From JBAZLV01 sp964586075 (GTDB lineage: Bacteria > Nitrospirota > UBA9217): a stretch of 64,000 nt of DNA. The translations under genes were made by a program, and so were the position numbers. The stretch lies in the NCBI GenBank assembly GCA_964586075.1, contig CAZPGZ010000003.1, positions 62,001-126,000 on the forward strand. The letters run 5' to 3'. Of this stretch, positions 17,116 through 26,522 are shown piece by piece. Under the pieces are notes generated by a model. That model had not been told where the DNA came from. It saw only the letters and a list, made by a program, of their open reading frames with translations, and searched no databases. Every line of letters starts with the position of its first letter. Positions within the stretch are counted from its first letter, which is position 1.

Positions 17116-18066
17116 ATGACGAAAAAAATTTCTGTTGGAATCAGTGCCTGTCTCCTGGGGGAAAAAGTCCGGTACGACGGCGGACACAAGCTCGATCATT
17201 ATCTCCGTGACACGCTCGGACAATTTGTGGAATGGGTCCCGGTTTGCCCGGAAGTGGAATCAGGACTATCCGCGCCGAGAGAAGTCATGCACCTGCAGGG
17301 TAATCCGAAGTTTCCCCGGCTGGTCACCATAAGGAGCGGCGTCGATCATACGGACCGCATGAATAGCTGGGCAGAGAAAAAACTGGCCGGATTTGGGACT
17401 CGGAATCTCTGCGGGTTTGTTTTTAAAAGCCGCTCCCCCAGTTCCGGAATGCAGGGTGTACAAGTATACGACCGCTCCGGAAAAGTAGCCGGGAAAAGTG
17501 CCGGGATTTTTGCAAAAATGTTCAGGGAGCGTTTCCCCCTTATCCCCGTGGAGGATGAAGCACGATTACAGAATCCGGGTATACGGGAGAATTTTATTGA
17601 ACGGGTCTTTGTTTTTCATCGATGGCAGGAGCTCTTGCGGGAAGGTGTATCAGCAGGTTCGCTGGTTGGCTTCCATACGGACCATAAACTGCTTGTTATG
17701 TCCCACAGTATTGTTCATCTGCGCGAGCTTGGCGCGATCGTTTCCCGTTCAAAACAATATCCACGACCGGTGCTGATGGAGCTGTATTTTACTACCCTTA
17801 TGGAAGGGTTGCGTCTTTCTGCAACCGTCCGAAAGCATACAAATGTACTGCAACATATGGGGGGATATTTTAAAAAGCTGCTGTCATCCGATGAAAAAAA
17901 AGAGCTGAATGAAATTATCATGCACTATCGAGAAGGGTTTCTGCCGTTGCTTGTCCCGATCACGCTGCTGAAGCATTATGCGAACAAATTTAATGAGTCC
18001 TATCTTCTGCGTCAGCATTATCTCAAGCCTCACCCTCTTGAACTTATGCTCAGAAACCATGCCTGA
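17116..18066 (+). CDS. DUF523-DUF1722 fusion protein
   Basis: The N-terminal half (about 1-150) is a DUF523 domain with 'SACLLGEKVRYDGGHK', 'CPEVESGL' and 'FKSRSPSSG', whose cysteines may bind a metal or Fe-S cluster. DUF523 relatives include thiouracil desulfurases. The C-terminal half is DUF1722 (YbgA-like) with 'HTDHKLLVMSHS' and 'NVLQHMGGYFKK'. The fused arrangement is common, and its reaction is not established. A GGGAG Shine-Dalgarno precedes the ATG at short spacing. Confidence 0.88.
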   Translation: MTKKISVGISACLLGEKVRYDGGHKLDHYLRDTLGQFVEWVPVCPEVESGLSAPREVMHLQGNPKFPRLVTIRSGVDHTDRMNSWAEKKLAGFGTRNLCGFVFKSRSPSSGMQGVQVYDRSGKVAGKSAGIFAKMFRERFPLIPVEDEARLQNPGIRENFIERVFVFHRWQELLREGVSAGSLVGFHTDHKLLVMSHSIVHLRELGAIVSRSKQYPRPVLMELYFTTLMEGLRLSATVRKHTNVLQHMGGYFKKLLSSDEKKELNEIIMHYREGFLPLLVPITLLKHYANKFNESYLLRQHYLKPHPLELMLRNHA

Positions 18067-18191
18067 TGCGATCTGCCAGAAGAGGGGCATTGCTTCATAC
18101 TTTTTATTACGAGGTCAGGAAATGACGTTTCTCTTTATAGAGCCGGCTTTTCTGATTAGTTCTTGAATATTCTTACGGAGAACGAAAAAAC

Positions 18192-20027
18192 ATGAACATC
18201 GTGGAACGACTAAAACAGGAATTGATGACCGGCGACGGTGCCGCAGGTACGATGTTTTATGCGAAAGGAATCAACCTTGACAGGAACTTTGAGCATTTGA
18301 ACATCACCAGGCCTGACTTGGTGCTGGAACTGGCCATTGAGTATGTTGCCGCGGGGGCCCAGGTGATCGAGACGAACACCTTCGGCGCGAACATCACCAA
18401 GCTGGACCCCATAGGTCTTGGGAACAGCTTGGCGGAAATCAATATTGCCGGTGCGCGTATCGCGCGCGACGCCGCAAACCGCGGCCGTAACATTCTGGTG
18501 GCGGGATCTGTGGGGCCGCTTGCCCGAACCAGGGGGGAAGAGCGGGAGCCAAGCACTGAAGAAATGCTGCAATTTTTTCACACCCAGTGCGAGGCTTTGG
18601 CGGCAGGCGGCGTCGACTTCCTTCTGCTCGAAACCTTCACATCGCTATCGCAGCTTCGGGCCGCCGTCAACGCCGCCCGACAAACGGGCCTGCCTGTCTG
18701 CGCAATGATGGCTTTTCAGGAAGGGGGACGCAGCGGAGACGGGACCACCGTCGAAAAATTCTGCGAAGCAATGGAACAGTCTCTCGTAGATATGGTTGGT
18801 GCCAACTGCGGTGCAGGCCCCCGGGAACTCGTTATGGTCGTGCGCAGGCTTGCCGCCCTGACGGAGAAACCGATTGCAGCGTATGCCAACAGCGGTTTTC
18901 CGGAGTATCACGACGGCCGCTATATTTACCGGGCAACTCCTGATTATTTCGCAGTTATGGCGAAGGAAATGGCCGACGAAGGAGCAAACCTGATCGGCGG
19001 CTGTTGCGGCACCACGCCCGAACACATCGCGGCAATTTCCCGGTCCCTTACGGGAAGGAAGCCTGCCGCGCGTTCAAGCAGAGCAACTGTTCCCGTGGTT
19101 GAATCGGCACCGTCTGTACGACGCGGAACGTCGTCGTTTCTGGATGCCTGGGGCCGCCGGAAAGTCATTACCGTTGAGCTCGATCCGCCAAAGGGCATGG
19201 ACTGCGGACGTATTCTGGAGGGAAGCCGCCGCCTCAAAGAGGCGGGTGTTGACGCTATTAATATTGCTGAAAATCCCCTGGCGCGTCCCCGGATGGGCAA
19301 TATTGCATTGGGGAGTATCATCCAGCAGCAGATGGGAATAGAAGTTATTATTCATATCACCGGACGGGACCGCAATCTGATCGGCATGCAGTCCGATCTG
19401 ATGGGAGCCAGTTTGCTCGGAATCCGTTCGATCCTTGCCGTCACAGGCGATCCTGCCAGCATGGGCGATCATGCGGGGGCAAAATCTGTTTTTGACCTGC
19501 ATTCATTCACACTAATTAAACTGCTGGCGGATATGAATCGGGGGATTAACGCCATCGGCGGTTCTATCGGCGCCGGGACCAGGTTCACCATCGGCGCGGC
19601 GTTTAATCCCAACGCGAAGAACATTGCAGCGCAGGTAGAACGGTTGCGTAAAAAGGTGGCAAACGGCGCAGTTTTCGCACAGACCCAGCCGGTTTATGAT
19701 CCTGAATTGCTCTTCACCGCTAATAATCTGGTTCGTGATTGCGGCATCCCGGTTCTGCCTGGTGTTTTGCCGCTGATCAGCGAACGTAACGCGGAATATC
19801 TTCACAACGAGGTGCCGGGGATCTCGATTCCCGCGGAAATACGAGCCCGGATGAAAGGACTGGAAAAAGAGGCGGGAATCCGTGAAGGGATCAGGATTGC
19901 AAAGGAATTCATTGATGCCACGTTTGAATCCGTCGGCGGCTACTACCTCGTGCCCCCTTTTGGAAAGTTTGAAACGGCACTGGAGCTGGTCGACTATGTC
20001 CATCAGAAAGAGGGAAGGCGCTCGTGA
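18192..20027 (+). CDS. Fused homocysteine S-methyltransferase / methylenetetrahydrofolate reductase
   Basis: The N-terminal half (about 1-290) is a Zn-dependent methyltransferase barrel. Its zinc ligands are visible as a Cys near 206 ('GANCGAGP') and the pair near 271-272 ('GGCCGTTPEH'). The C-terminal half (about 315-611) is a MetF-like FAD barrel ('VITVELDPPKG', 'TQPVYDPE'). This matches the architecture of Bacillus YitJ. It would make methyl-THF and pass the methyl to homocysteine, or move methyl groups in the reverse direction. CGGAG precedes the ATG. No SAM or cobalamin riboswitch was recognised upstream. Confidence 0.93.
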   Translation: MNIVERLKQELMTGDGAAGTMFYAKGINLDRNFEHLNITRPDLVLELAIEYVAAGAQVIETNTFGANITKLDPIGLGNSLAEINIAGARIARDAANRGRNILVAGSVGPLARTRGEEREPSTEEMLQFFHTQCEALAAGGVDFLLLETFTSLSQLRAAVNAARQTGLPVCAMMAFQEGGRSGDGTTVEKFCEAMEQSLVDMVGANCGAGPRELVMVVRRLAALTEKPIAAYANSGFPEYHDGRYIYRATPDYFAVMAKEMADEGANLIGGCCGTTPEHIAAISRSLTGRKPAARSSRATVPVVESAPSVRRGTSSFLDAWGRRKVITVELDPPKGMDCGRILEGSRRLKEAGVDAINIAENPLARPRMGNIALGSIIQQQMGIEVIIHITGRDRNLIGMQSDLMGASLLGIRSILAVTGDPASMGDHAGAKSVFDLHSFTLIKLLADMNRGINAIGGSIGAGTRFTIGAAFNPNAKNIAAQVERLRKKVANGAVFAQTQPVYDPELLFTANNLVRDCGIPVLPGVLPLISERNAEYLHNEVPGISIPAEIRARMKGLEKEAGIREGIRIAKEFIDATFESVGGYYLVPPFGKFETALELVDYVHQKEGRRS

Positions 20028-20989
20028 AAAAAATTGTAAGACGTGTTTTTCTTCTGACAACGATCTTGCTTTTACACGCGTGCGCAATTGAGCCGTATAG
20101 CCAGAAAGACATCCGGCTGGGTAATGTCATTCCGGATTGGAACCTTCCTTCGCCGTTTCATCCCGTGCCCGCGGCTGACACGCTGAACCCTGTCCTTACT
20201 GCCCACGATATTACAGACGTTCATGACGCCCGGTTTGTTGCCGACCCCTTTCTTTACTTTGATGGCAATACCTGGCATATGTTCTTTGAAATTTTCAGGT
20301 CCGGCATAGACCGAGGGGTGATAGGCCATGCCACGAGCCTTGATGGGATTCGCTGGACATACGACAGGATTGTCCTGACTGCAACCTGGCATTTATCGTA
20401 TCCTCAGGTTTTTTCAGTTAATGGAAATTTCTATATGATACCTGAGGCCAGGAGATCGGGTAGTGTCATCATCTACAAGGCGCGAAACTTTCCTTACGGC
20501 TGGGAGCCTGTTGCCACATTCCAGCTGAAAGGCCTTCTGGACCCGTCGGTGGTTTACTATCAGGGACGGTGGTGGATGTTTGTTTCTGATTCACAATTCA
20601 ATCTCTATCTTTATTATGCAGACGATCCGCTGGCCGGCTGGACGGAACATCCCATGAGTCCCATCAGAAGCAGCCGGGGATTGTCCCGTTGCGGCGGTCG
20701 GTCGTTTGTGTGGCAGGGGGATATAATCAGAATTGCGCAGGAATCAACGGAAACAGCGTATGGCGTTTCCGTACGGGCCTTCCGGATAAATCATCTTAGT
20801 AAGACGTCGTATAAAGAATATGAACTGAAAGAAAGTCCCCTTTTGCGTGGCAGCGGCGTCGGCTGGAACGCCGGGGGAATGCATCATTATGATCCCTGGC
20901 TCGCGGGTGGCGAATGGCTTATTGCCGTGGATGGCTGGGGAGAAGGCGTTTTTGCACCATGGAGCATCGGTATTTTTACTTCACAGTAA
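20024..20989 (+). CDS. Lipoprotein with five-bladed beta-propeller fold (glucosamine inositolphosphorylceramide transferase-like)
   Basis: The 321-residue protein starts at a GTG overlapping the previous stop by four bases (GTGA). The signal peptide ends in a lipobox LLHAC. The mature part has repeated 'DPFLYF', 'WHMFFE', 'DGIRWTYDR', 'DPSVVYYQGRWWMFVSD' and 'HYDPWLAGGEWLIAVDGW', the pattern of the GINT1 N-terminal and GH43/GH32-like propeller proteins that act on or bind sugars. Enzyme activity is not shown. The tight coupling to a one-carbon enzyme is odd functionally. Confidence 0.78.
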   Translation: MKKIVRRVFLLTTILLLHACAIEPYSQKDIRLGNVIPDWNLPSPFHPVPAADTLNPVLTAHDITDVHDARFVADPFLYFDGNTWHMFFEIFRSGIDRGVIGHATSLDGIRWTYDRIVLTATWHLSYPQVFSVNGNFYMIPEARRSGSVIIYKARNFPYGWEPVATFQLKGLLDPSVVYYQGRWWMFVSDSQFNLYLYYADDPLAGWTEHPMSPIRSSRGLSRCGGRSFVWQGDIIRIAQESTETAYGVSVRAFRINHLSKTSYKEYELKESPLLRGSGVGWNAGGMHHYDPWLAGGEWLIAVDGWGEGVFAPWSIGIFTSQ

Positions 20990-21094
20990 AAGATTGTAAT
21001 CGTAACACCACAAAACTATGCCGGAGAGGATGATTCAAGTATTTATTATTTATGCGAAAAAAAACAACGGATACTTTTCACATAAATTTTTGTA

Positions 21095-21122
21095 TTGACA
21101 TATTAAATTATTGGTTTAGTAT
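21095..21122 (+). promoter_or_regulatory. Sigma-70 promoter candidate
   Basis: A perfect -35 TTGACA (21095-21100) is followed, after 16 bases, by TAGTAT (21117-21122). It lies about 95 bases before the TPR-like lipoprotein start, in an AT-rich gap. Confidence 0.6.
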
Positions 21123-21216
21123 GTGTATGAAATTTGGTGTCTTGTTTTCAGTATGTACGGTGCTGGTCCGGATCCTTCCGGCCGGTTGTAACACTCAGTC
21201 AATTCGGTGAAAATTA

Positions 21217-21546
21217 ATGTCTCAGCGCAATGGTCATACCGTTTTTCTCCGGCATCTTCTTATTTGTCTTTTGGCAGTCTGTGCGTTTGCCGCTTGCCAT
21301 CAGAAAACGGCAAATAAAACTCCAACGTTACCGCCTCCTGAAATCGTCGACATGGCCCTGATCCAGGATTACTACAATCAGGGGCTGCAATTTTACGCAG
21401 ATGAAAATTTTTTGGAAGCAAAACATGCCTGGTTGCAGGTCATCAAACTGGGGCCCAAAACACAGCTGGCCGACAGGGCGCGTGTTTATGTAAAAAAAGT
21501 CAATCGGATGCTGAAGACCCTGAAGGAAATCGAAAAAAAACAGTGA
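21217..21546 (+). CDS. Small TPR-like lipoprotein
   Basis: The 109-residue protein has a signal peptide with lipobox FAAC. A single tetratricopeptide-like helix pair, 'YYNQGLQFYADENFLEAKHAWLQVIKLGP', is described here as spanning about residues 52-80, and a Lys-rich C-terminus follows. It may assist an envelope complex. The adjacent adenylate cyclase gene begins 39 bases later, so the two may be cotranscribed. No strong Shine-Dalgarno is seen. Confidence 0.72.
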   Translation: MSQRNGHTVFLRHLLICLLAVCAFAACHQKTANKTPTLPPPEIVDMALIQDYYNQGLQFYADENFLEAKHAWLQVIKLGPKTQLADRARVYVKKVNRMLKTLKEIEKKQ

Positions 21547-21585
21547 CCGAAATATGCCACAAAAAAGCGTGGCAGCACATCGAAT

Positions 21586-23442
21586 ATGGATCAGCAGCCA
21601 AAACAACATAGTGCAAAAAAAGGGGAAAAACATTTTTTTGATTTGCTCGTTCTTGGCTTTGCAGAGACCTGCGATCAACTGTTCAACGGCTATATCAAAC
21701 GGACCTTTCTCTTCAGATTCCTCTCATCAATCAGCATCCGCTACAAAATAGCGGCAACGATAACTATTCTTCTTGCACTGACTGTTTTTTCGCTCGGCTA
21801 TGTGACGTTTACCCGCCAGACCGCAATCCTCCGCCAGGAGATGCAGAACCGAGCTGAAGTGCTTGTTCAGCAGCTTGCGTCCGCCGGCAAGGAAGGAATC
21901 CTGACAAAACAGGAGCTGCATGTTTATTCCACCATAGCGGAAATCCAGAAAAAATCCGGTGTGGTCTATGCGATGGTTGTGGACCCGCAAGGAACCGTTT
22001 TTATACACAGCGTACTTGAGATGAAGGGAAAAATGCTGGTGGGAAAAGCGGACAAGGCGGCCATGAATGCTGAAGACCTCCTGTTCCAGGAAACTATCCA
22101 TGAGGGCCGGCCGGTGCTGGATGCAACGTATCCGATTGTATTCAAGCCGAAGAACATAAAGATCGGCATTGCCAGAATCGGGCTTTCGGAAGAGGCCCTG
22201 CACGCCGCCATCAGAAAGCAAAAAATCATATTTTTCTGGATATCCATCGGTTTTATCGGAGCCGGTCTCCTGCTTTCATTCGGCCTGGCCAGAATCCTGA
22301 CAAAATCCATCTGCACGCTTGAGGAAGGAATGCGCCGGGTGGCGATGGGCGACCTGAGCCAGCAGGTGGCGGTCCCGCACCGGGATGAAATCGGACGGCT
22401 CACCGAAGTGTTCAATCAGATGATTCTCGGCCTGCGGGAAAAGCTGCATATGGAAAAATACCTTTCCCGTTCAACCGTGAGAAGCATTAAGAAAAACCGA
22501 GACATATCTCACTTGAAGCTGGGAGGAAGAAAAAAGCATGTGACCGCGCTTTTTTCCGATGTTCGCGGGTTTACCGCCCTTTCGGAGCGCATGAGACCGG
22601 AGGAAGTGGTAAAGCTTTTAAACATTTATCTGAACCTGCAGGGAAAAGTGATCAGGCAGTGGGGCGGTGTCGTCGACAAGTTTATCGGCGATGAAGTGAT
22701 GGCCATTTTTGAAGGGCAGGGGGCCGAAATCAATGCCGTGAGATCGGCCGTTGAAATCCAGCGCTACTGTGAATCCCTGAATTGGGCTCGCGCAAAAACC
22801 GGCCAGAAGCAGCTGCAAATCGGAATCGGTTTGAACAGCGGTGAAGTCGTGATGGGGAATATGGGGTCTGAAGAACAGATGGACTACACGGTGATCGGGG
22901 ACAATGTGAATGTCGCAGCGCGATTATGCAGCATAGCGCTGCCCGGCCAGATCGTCATCAGCAAGGTCATTGCCGATCAGGTAGGAGACCAGGCCACCTT
23001 GACAAAACTTGAACCTGTCATGGTAAAAGGAAAGGACAAACTGCTGGAGGTATACAACGTCACTGACGTAAAAGGTTCTACCAGAAAATACATGCGCCAG
23101 ACAACGGAAACACCCGTAATATACTATCCCGCCGATCTTCCGAATGAGATGCAGCGTGCGGTCGCAAAGAACATCAGCCCCTCGGGGTGTCTTCTGGAGG
23201 TCGCCGCTCCGATTCCGGCCGCTACCCGACTTTGCATGGAGATCGACCATAAGTGCTTTCATGGCCTGAAGCTCAGGGCAATCGTGCATCACGCGAAAAA
23301 AATGTATTCTAAACACTTTGTTGTCGTGCGGTTCGAAGAATTGGATGAAGCTTCCAAATACGGCATTATTGCCTGGGTCCATGAAGTGGAATCGGACATC
23401 ATTGATACCGTAGCATCTCCCTCTCCAGTGGAAACTTTCTGA
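21586..23442 (+). CDS. Membrane adenylate cyclase (class III) with HAMP and C-terminal PilZ-like domain
   Basis: Of 618 residues, a membrane segment lies at about 55-75, an extracytoplasmic sensor region follows, and a second membrane segment lies at about 213-234. Next come HAMP ('EEGMRRVAMGDLSQQV') and a cyclase domain. Metal Asp residues lie near 325 ('FSDVRGF') and 368 ('KFIGDE'). A Lys at about 365 and an Asp in 'QMDYTVIGD' are the adenine-selecting pair, and the catalytic 'NVNVAAR' is complete, so ATP is the likely substrate. The C-terminus (about 520-605) is PilZ-like with NxSxxG ('NISPSG'), but no RxxxR is visible ahead of it. Confidence 0.87.
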   Translation: MDQQPKQHSAKKGEKHFFDLLVLGFAETCDQLFNGYIKRTFLFRFLSSISIRYKIAATITILLALTVFSLGYVTFTRQTAILRQEMQNRAEVLVQQLASAGKEGILTKQELHVYSTIAEIQKKSGVVYAMVVDPQGTVFIHSVLEMKGKMLVGKADKAAMNAEDLLFQETIHEGRPVLDATYPIVFKPKNIKIGIARIGLSEEALHAAIRKQKIIFFWISIGFIGAGLLLSFGLARILTKSICTLEEGMRRVAMGDLSQQVAVPHRDEIGRLTEVFNQMILGLREKLHMEKYLSRSTVRSIKKNRDISHLKLGGRKKHVTALFSDVRGFTALSERMRPEEVVKLLNIYLNLQGKVIRQWGGVVDKFIGDEVMAIFEGQGAEINAVRSAVEIQRYCESLNWARAKTGQKQLQIGIGLNSGEVVMGNMGSEEQMDYTVIGDNVNVAARLCSIALPGQIVISKVIADQVGDQATLTKLEPVMVKGKDKLLEVYNVTDVKGSTRKYMRQTTETPVIYYPADLPNEMQRAVAKNISPSGCLLEVAAPIPAATRLCMEIDHKCFHGLKLRAIVHHAKKMYSKHFVVVRFEELDEASKYGIIAWVHEVESDIIDTVASPSPVETF

Positions 23443-23466
23443 TATTTCTTCTCTAGAAGGATTTTT

Positions 23467-24633
23467 TTGAAACGGGACGTTATTATTATCGGAGCCGGAG
23501 CGTCAGGTCTTCTATGCGCCGTTGAATGCGGAAAACGCGGCCGCTCGGTGCTTGTGTTGGACCATGCGGAAACCACCGGATCCAAAATCCGCATCTCCGG
23601 CGGGGGACGCTGCAATTTTACCAATACCGACGTCTCGTCTGATCATTACTTTTCTCGAAACCCTCATTTCTGCAAGTCTGCGCTTGCGCAATTCGCCCCT
23701 CGCGATTTCCTCTCCCGAGTGGAAAATTACCACATCCCTTACTGTACAAAAGAAAAAAACCAGATATTCTGCGTTAAAAGTTCGCGGGACATCATCACCA
23801 TGCTGGAAAAAGAATGCGAAAAAGTTCACGCGGAGATTCGTCTCCGGTGCAGAGTAATAGACGTTGCAAAGCAGACTAACTTTGTCATTACCACAACGCA
23901 GGGTGCTTTTTCATCCGATTCGCTCGTGATCGCAACGGGAGGACTTTCGTATTCGCATCTGGGTGCAACCGGCTTTGGGTACGATGTCGCCCGGCAATTC
24001 GGTCTCAGGATTGTGCCGCAGAAACCCGCGCTGGTTCCATTCGTGTTTGCGGAACGGGAACGAAAAGCCTTTCGGGAATTGGCAGGAATCTCTCTGAACG
24101 CAAATGTATCCTGTGGCTTCCGGCAGTTCCGTGGTAACATTCTCTTTACTCACCGGGGATTGTCGGGACCGGCCGCGCTCCAGGCTTCTCTTTTCTGGAC
24201 ACCCGGCGATTCTATAATGATTGACCTGCTGCCTGAGACGGATATTCTGAATGTTTTTTCCGCTCAACGGGACAGCAAGATGCAAATTCACAACCTGCTT
24301 GCAGCCTATTTTTCCAAACGGTTTGCGCACGTCTGGTGCGATATCAGGAAAATAGACAAGGCTGTCAATCAAACATCGGATAAAGATTTAAAGGCCATTG
24401 CGACGGAGCTTCACGCATGGCAGGTTCTCCCCAAAGGAACCGAAGGCTATGAAACTGCCGAGGTGACTGCCGGCGGGGTGGGCACGGACGATCTTTCTTC
24501 AAAAACCATGGAAGCAAAGAGCGTATCCGGACTTTTCTTTGTGGGCGAAGTTGTAGATGTAACCGGCCTGCTTGGAGGGTACAATCTGCACTGGGCATGG
24601 GCTTCCGGATATGTTGCAGGACAGTATGCGTAA
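23467..24633 (+). CDS. FAD-dependent flavoprotein, HI0933/YhiN (BaiN) family
   Basis: A TTG start at 23467 follows AGAAGGA with a six-base gap. The Rossmann FAD motif 'VIIIGAGASGLLCA' is at the N-terminus, followed by the family-specific 'GSKIRISGGGRCNFTN' and 'LVIATGGLSYSHLGATGFGYDVA'. The C-terminus has 'AGGVGTDDLSSKTMEAK' and 'GFDVTGLLGGYN'-like elements. The reaction of most members is unknown. It is 24 bases after the cyclase gene and convergent with purN. Confidence 0.9.
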   Translation: MKRDVIIIGAGASGLLCAVECGKRGRSVLVLDHAETTGSKIRISGGGRCNFTNTDVSSDHYFSRNPHFCKSALAQFAPRDFLSRVENYHIPYCTKEKNQIFCVKSSRDIITMLEKECEKVHAEIRLRCRVIDVAKQTNFVITTTQGAFSSDSLVIATGGLSYSHLGATGFGYDVARQFGLRIVPQKPALVPFVFAERERKAFRELAGISLNANVSCGFRQFRGNILFTHRGLSGPAALQASLFWTPGDSIMIDLLPETDILNVFSAQRDSKMQIHNLLAAYFSKRFAHVWCDIRKIDKAVNQTSDKDLKAIATELHAWQVLPKGTEGYETAEVTAGGVGTDDLSSKTMEAKSVSGLFFVGEVVDVTGLLGGYNLHWAWASGYVAGQYA

Positions 24634-24667
24634 TTGATGCACCGGTATACTTCTCACCAGGCTTTTT

Positions 24668-25318
24668 CTAGGGGTTTATCAGGAACCCGTCAGGCGAAGC
24701 CGCGCTGCCGGTCACGGCTACACGTCTCCCCTTAACCATCAATCGTCCTTCTGCAAAAAGCTGGATGGCCCGGGAGTATATTATATGTTCCTGCTTGAGG
24801 ATGCGCTCGGCAAGCGAGTCTTCCGTATCATCATCCAGAATCGGCACCACCGCCTGGATAATAACAGGGCCTGTGTCCATGCCTTCATCCACAAAATGCA
24901 CGGTACAGCCGGAGAATTTTACGCCGTGCTCCAGGGCTTTTTTCTGCACGTGCAGTCCGGGAAAGGCCGGAAGAAGTGAAGGGTGGATGTTCAGAATGCG
25001 GTTGGGGTATGCTTTGATCAGCACCGGGGTGATAATGCGCATGAACCCGGCGAGGCACACCAGATCAACGTTGTATTGCTGCAAGTGCGACACCAGCAAT
25101 GCGTCATAAGCTTCCCGTTTGTCCTTGTATCCGCTTGAACTGACATGGATTGCCGGAATATCGGCGTTCCGTGCCCGTTCCAGCGCATAAGCATCTTTTT
25201 GGTCGCTGATGACAACCGCAAGTTCAACGGAAAGCCTTCCTTGCCGGATATTGTCAAGAATGGCTTGCAGATTCGAGCCGCGGCCTGAGACGAGGACGCC
25301 AATCCTTGTTTTTTTCAT
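24668..25318 (-). CDS. purN: Phosphoribosylglycinamide formyltransferase
   Basis: Third step of purine synthesis, using 10-formyl-THF. The N-terminus 'IGVLVSGRGSNLQAILD', the catalytic 'NIHPSLLPAFPG' and 'DEGMDTGPVIIQ' aspartate are all present; 216 residues is normal. A GAGGT Shine-Dalgarno precedes the ATG. It follows purM on the same strand after a 59-base gap. Confidence 0.97.
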   Translation of the reverse strand: MKKTRIGVLVSGRGSNLQAILDNIRQGRLSVELAVVISDQKDAYALERARNADIPAIHVSSSGYKDKREAYDALLVSHLQQYNVDLVCLAGFMRIITPVLIKAYPNRILNIHPSLLPAFPGLHVQKKALEHGVKFSGCTVHFVDEGMDTGPVIIQAVVPILDDDTEDSLAERILKQEHIIYSRAIQLFAEGRLMVKGRRVAVTGSAASPDGFLINP

Positions 25319-25377
25319 GACGCATACCTCATGCAGGAATAATCCGGTTGAGGCGGAAGCGGAAACCGGGGATGCCG

Positions 25378-26409
25378 CTACTTCTCATGTCGATATTGTA
25401 CGGTCTGTTTGCCTTTTATAACCTCGCCGATCAGAAACGCCTTTTCGCGAAGTTGTCTTGCTCTTTTGATAACGGTCGCCGCCTGTTTCTGCGGCACGGC
25501 AAGGACCATTCCGATGCCCATATTGAAATCGCGGTACATTTCTTCGTCATCGACACCGGCGTTTCTCTGAATGAGGGAGAAAACAGCGGGTATCGTCCAT
25601 GTTCCTTTGCGGATAAGGGCAGCAGTGCCTTTGGGAAGCATGCGCGGTGTATTTTCCGTAATGCCGCCGCCGGTGATGTGCGCCATGCCGTATATGTCAA
25701 ATTCCTTTTGAAGCGTCAGGGCTGTTTTCGCATAGATTCTGGTCGGGGTAAGAAGGACTTCGCCCAGGGGAGCCCCTAATTCAGGCAGTATGTCGGTTAC
25801 CGCATGCTTCGAAGCATCCAGCAGGACTTTGCGCACGAGCGAGTAGCCGTTGCTGTGAAGCCCTGAAGAGGCGAGTCCGATGAGGGCCATGCCCGGCTTG
25901 ATCTTGGAACCGTCGATAATATTTTTTTTCTCCACTACTCCGACGGCAAATCCCGCCAGATCGTATTCGTTCTCTGCGTAAAACGCCGGCATTTCCGCAG
26001 TTTCTCCGCCGATGAGCGCGCATCCCGCCTGCTTGCAGCCGGCCGCGATCCCCTTGACAATATCCGCGTGTTCCTGTGGTTTGAGCTTCCCGGTGGCGAA
26101 ATAGTCAAGGAAAAAAAGCGGTTCCGCGCCCTGCACGATGATATCATTTACGCACATTGCCACGAGATCGATGCCTATGGTGTCATGTTTGTTCATCAGA
26201 AAGGCGATTTTCAGCTTGGTTCCGACGCCGTCTGTGCCGGACACCAGGACCGGATTTTTGTACTTTTTGAGAGCGAAGAGCCCTCCGAATCCGCCAATGT
26301 GCGTCAGGACTTCCGGCCTGAACGTGGACTTGACGTATGGTTTTATCTTCTGAACGAAGAGGTCACCGGCATCAATATCGACGCCGGCGTCTTTATAGGT
26401 AATGGCCAT
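25378..26409 (-). CDS. purM: Phosphoribosylformylglycinamidine cyclo-ligase
   Basis: AIR synthetase of purine synthesis; 343 residues. Recognisable segments are 'TYKDAGVDIDAGD' at the start, 'SGTDGVGTKLKIAF', 'CVNDIIVQGAEPLFFLDYFA' and 'HITGGGITENTPR'. An AAGGA Shine-Dalgarno precedes the ATG. It is upstream of purN in a purM-purN pair. Confidence 0.97.
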   Translation of the reverse strand: MAITYKDAGVDIDAGDLFVQKIKPYVKSTFRPEVLTHIGGFGGLFALKKYKNPVLVSGTDGVGTKLKIAFLMNKHDTIGIDLVAMCVNDIIVQGAEPLFFLDYFATGKLKPQEHADIVKGIAAGCKQAGCALIGGETAEMPAFYAENEYDLAGFAVGVVEKKNIIDGSKIKPGMALIGLASSGLHSNGYSLVRKVLLDASKHAVTDILPELGAPLGEVLLTPTRIYAKTALTLQKEFDIYGMAHITGGGITENTPRMLPKGTAALIRKGTWTIPAVFSLIQRNAGVDDEEMYRDFNMGIGMVLAVPQKQAATVIKRARQLREKAFLIGEVIKGKQTVQYRHEK

Positions 26410-26522
26410 GGGGTATCCTTAGGATTTTTTGATGATACTACCTGTAATGGGGAATACTGTCAAGAGGTCCTGGCATGGACGTCCCGCAATCAGTGGAGCA
26501 TCCAATCAGGAAACTCCAGGCG

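Noticed and set aside
16255..17223. A 322-codon open frame opposite guaB
   Set aside because: Antisense shadow of a strongly conserved gene; composition is that of reversed guaB codons.
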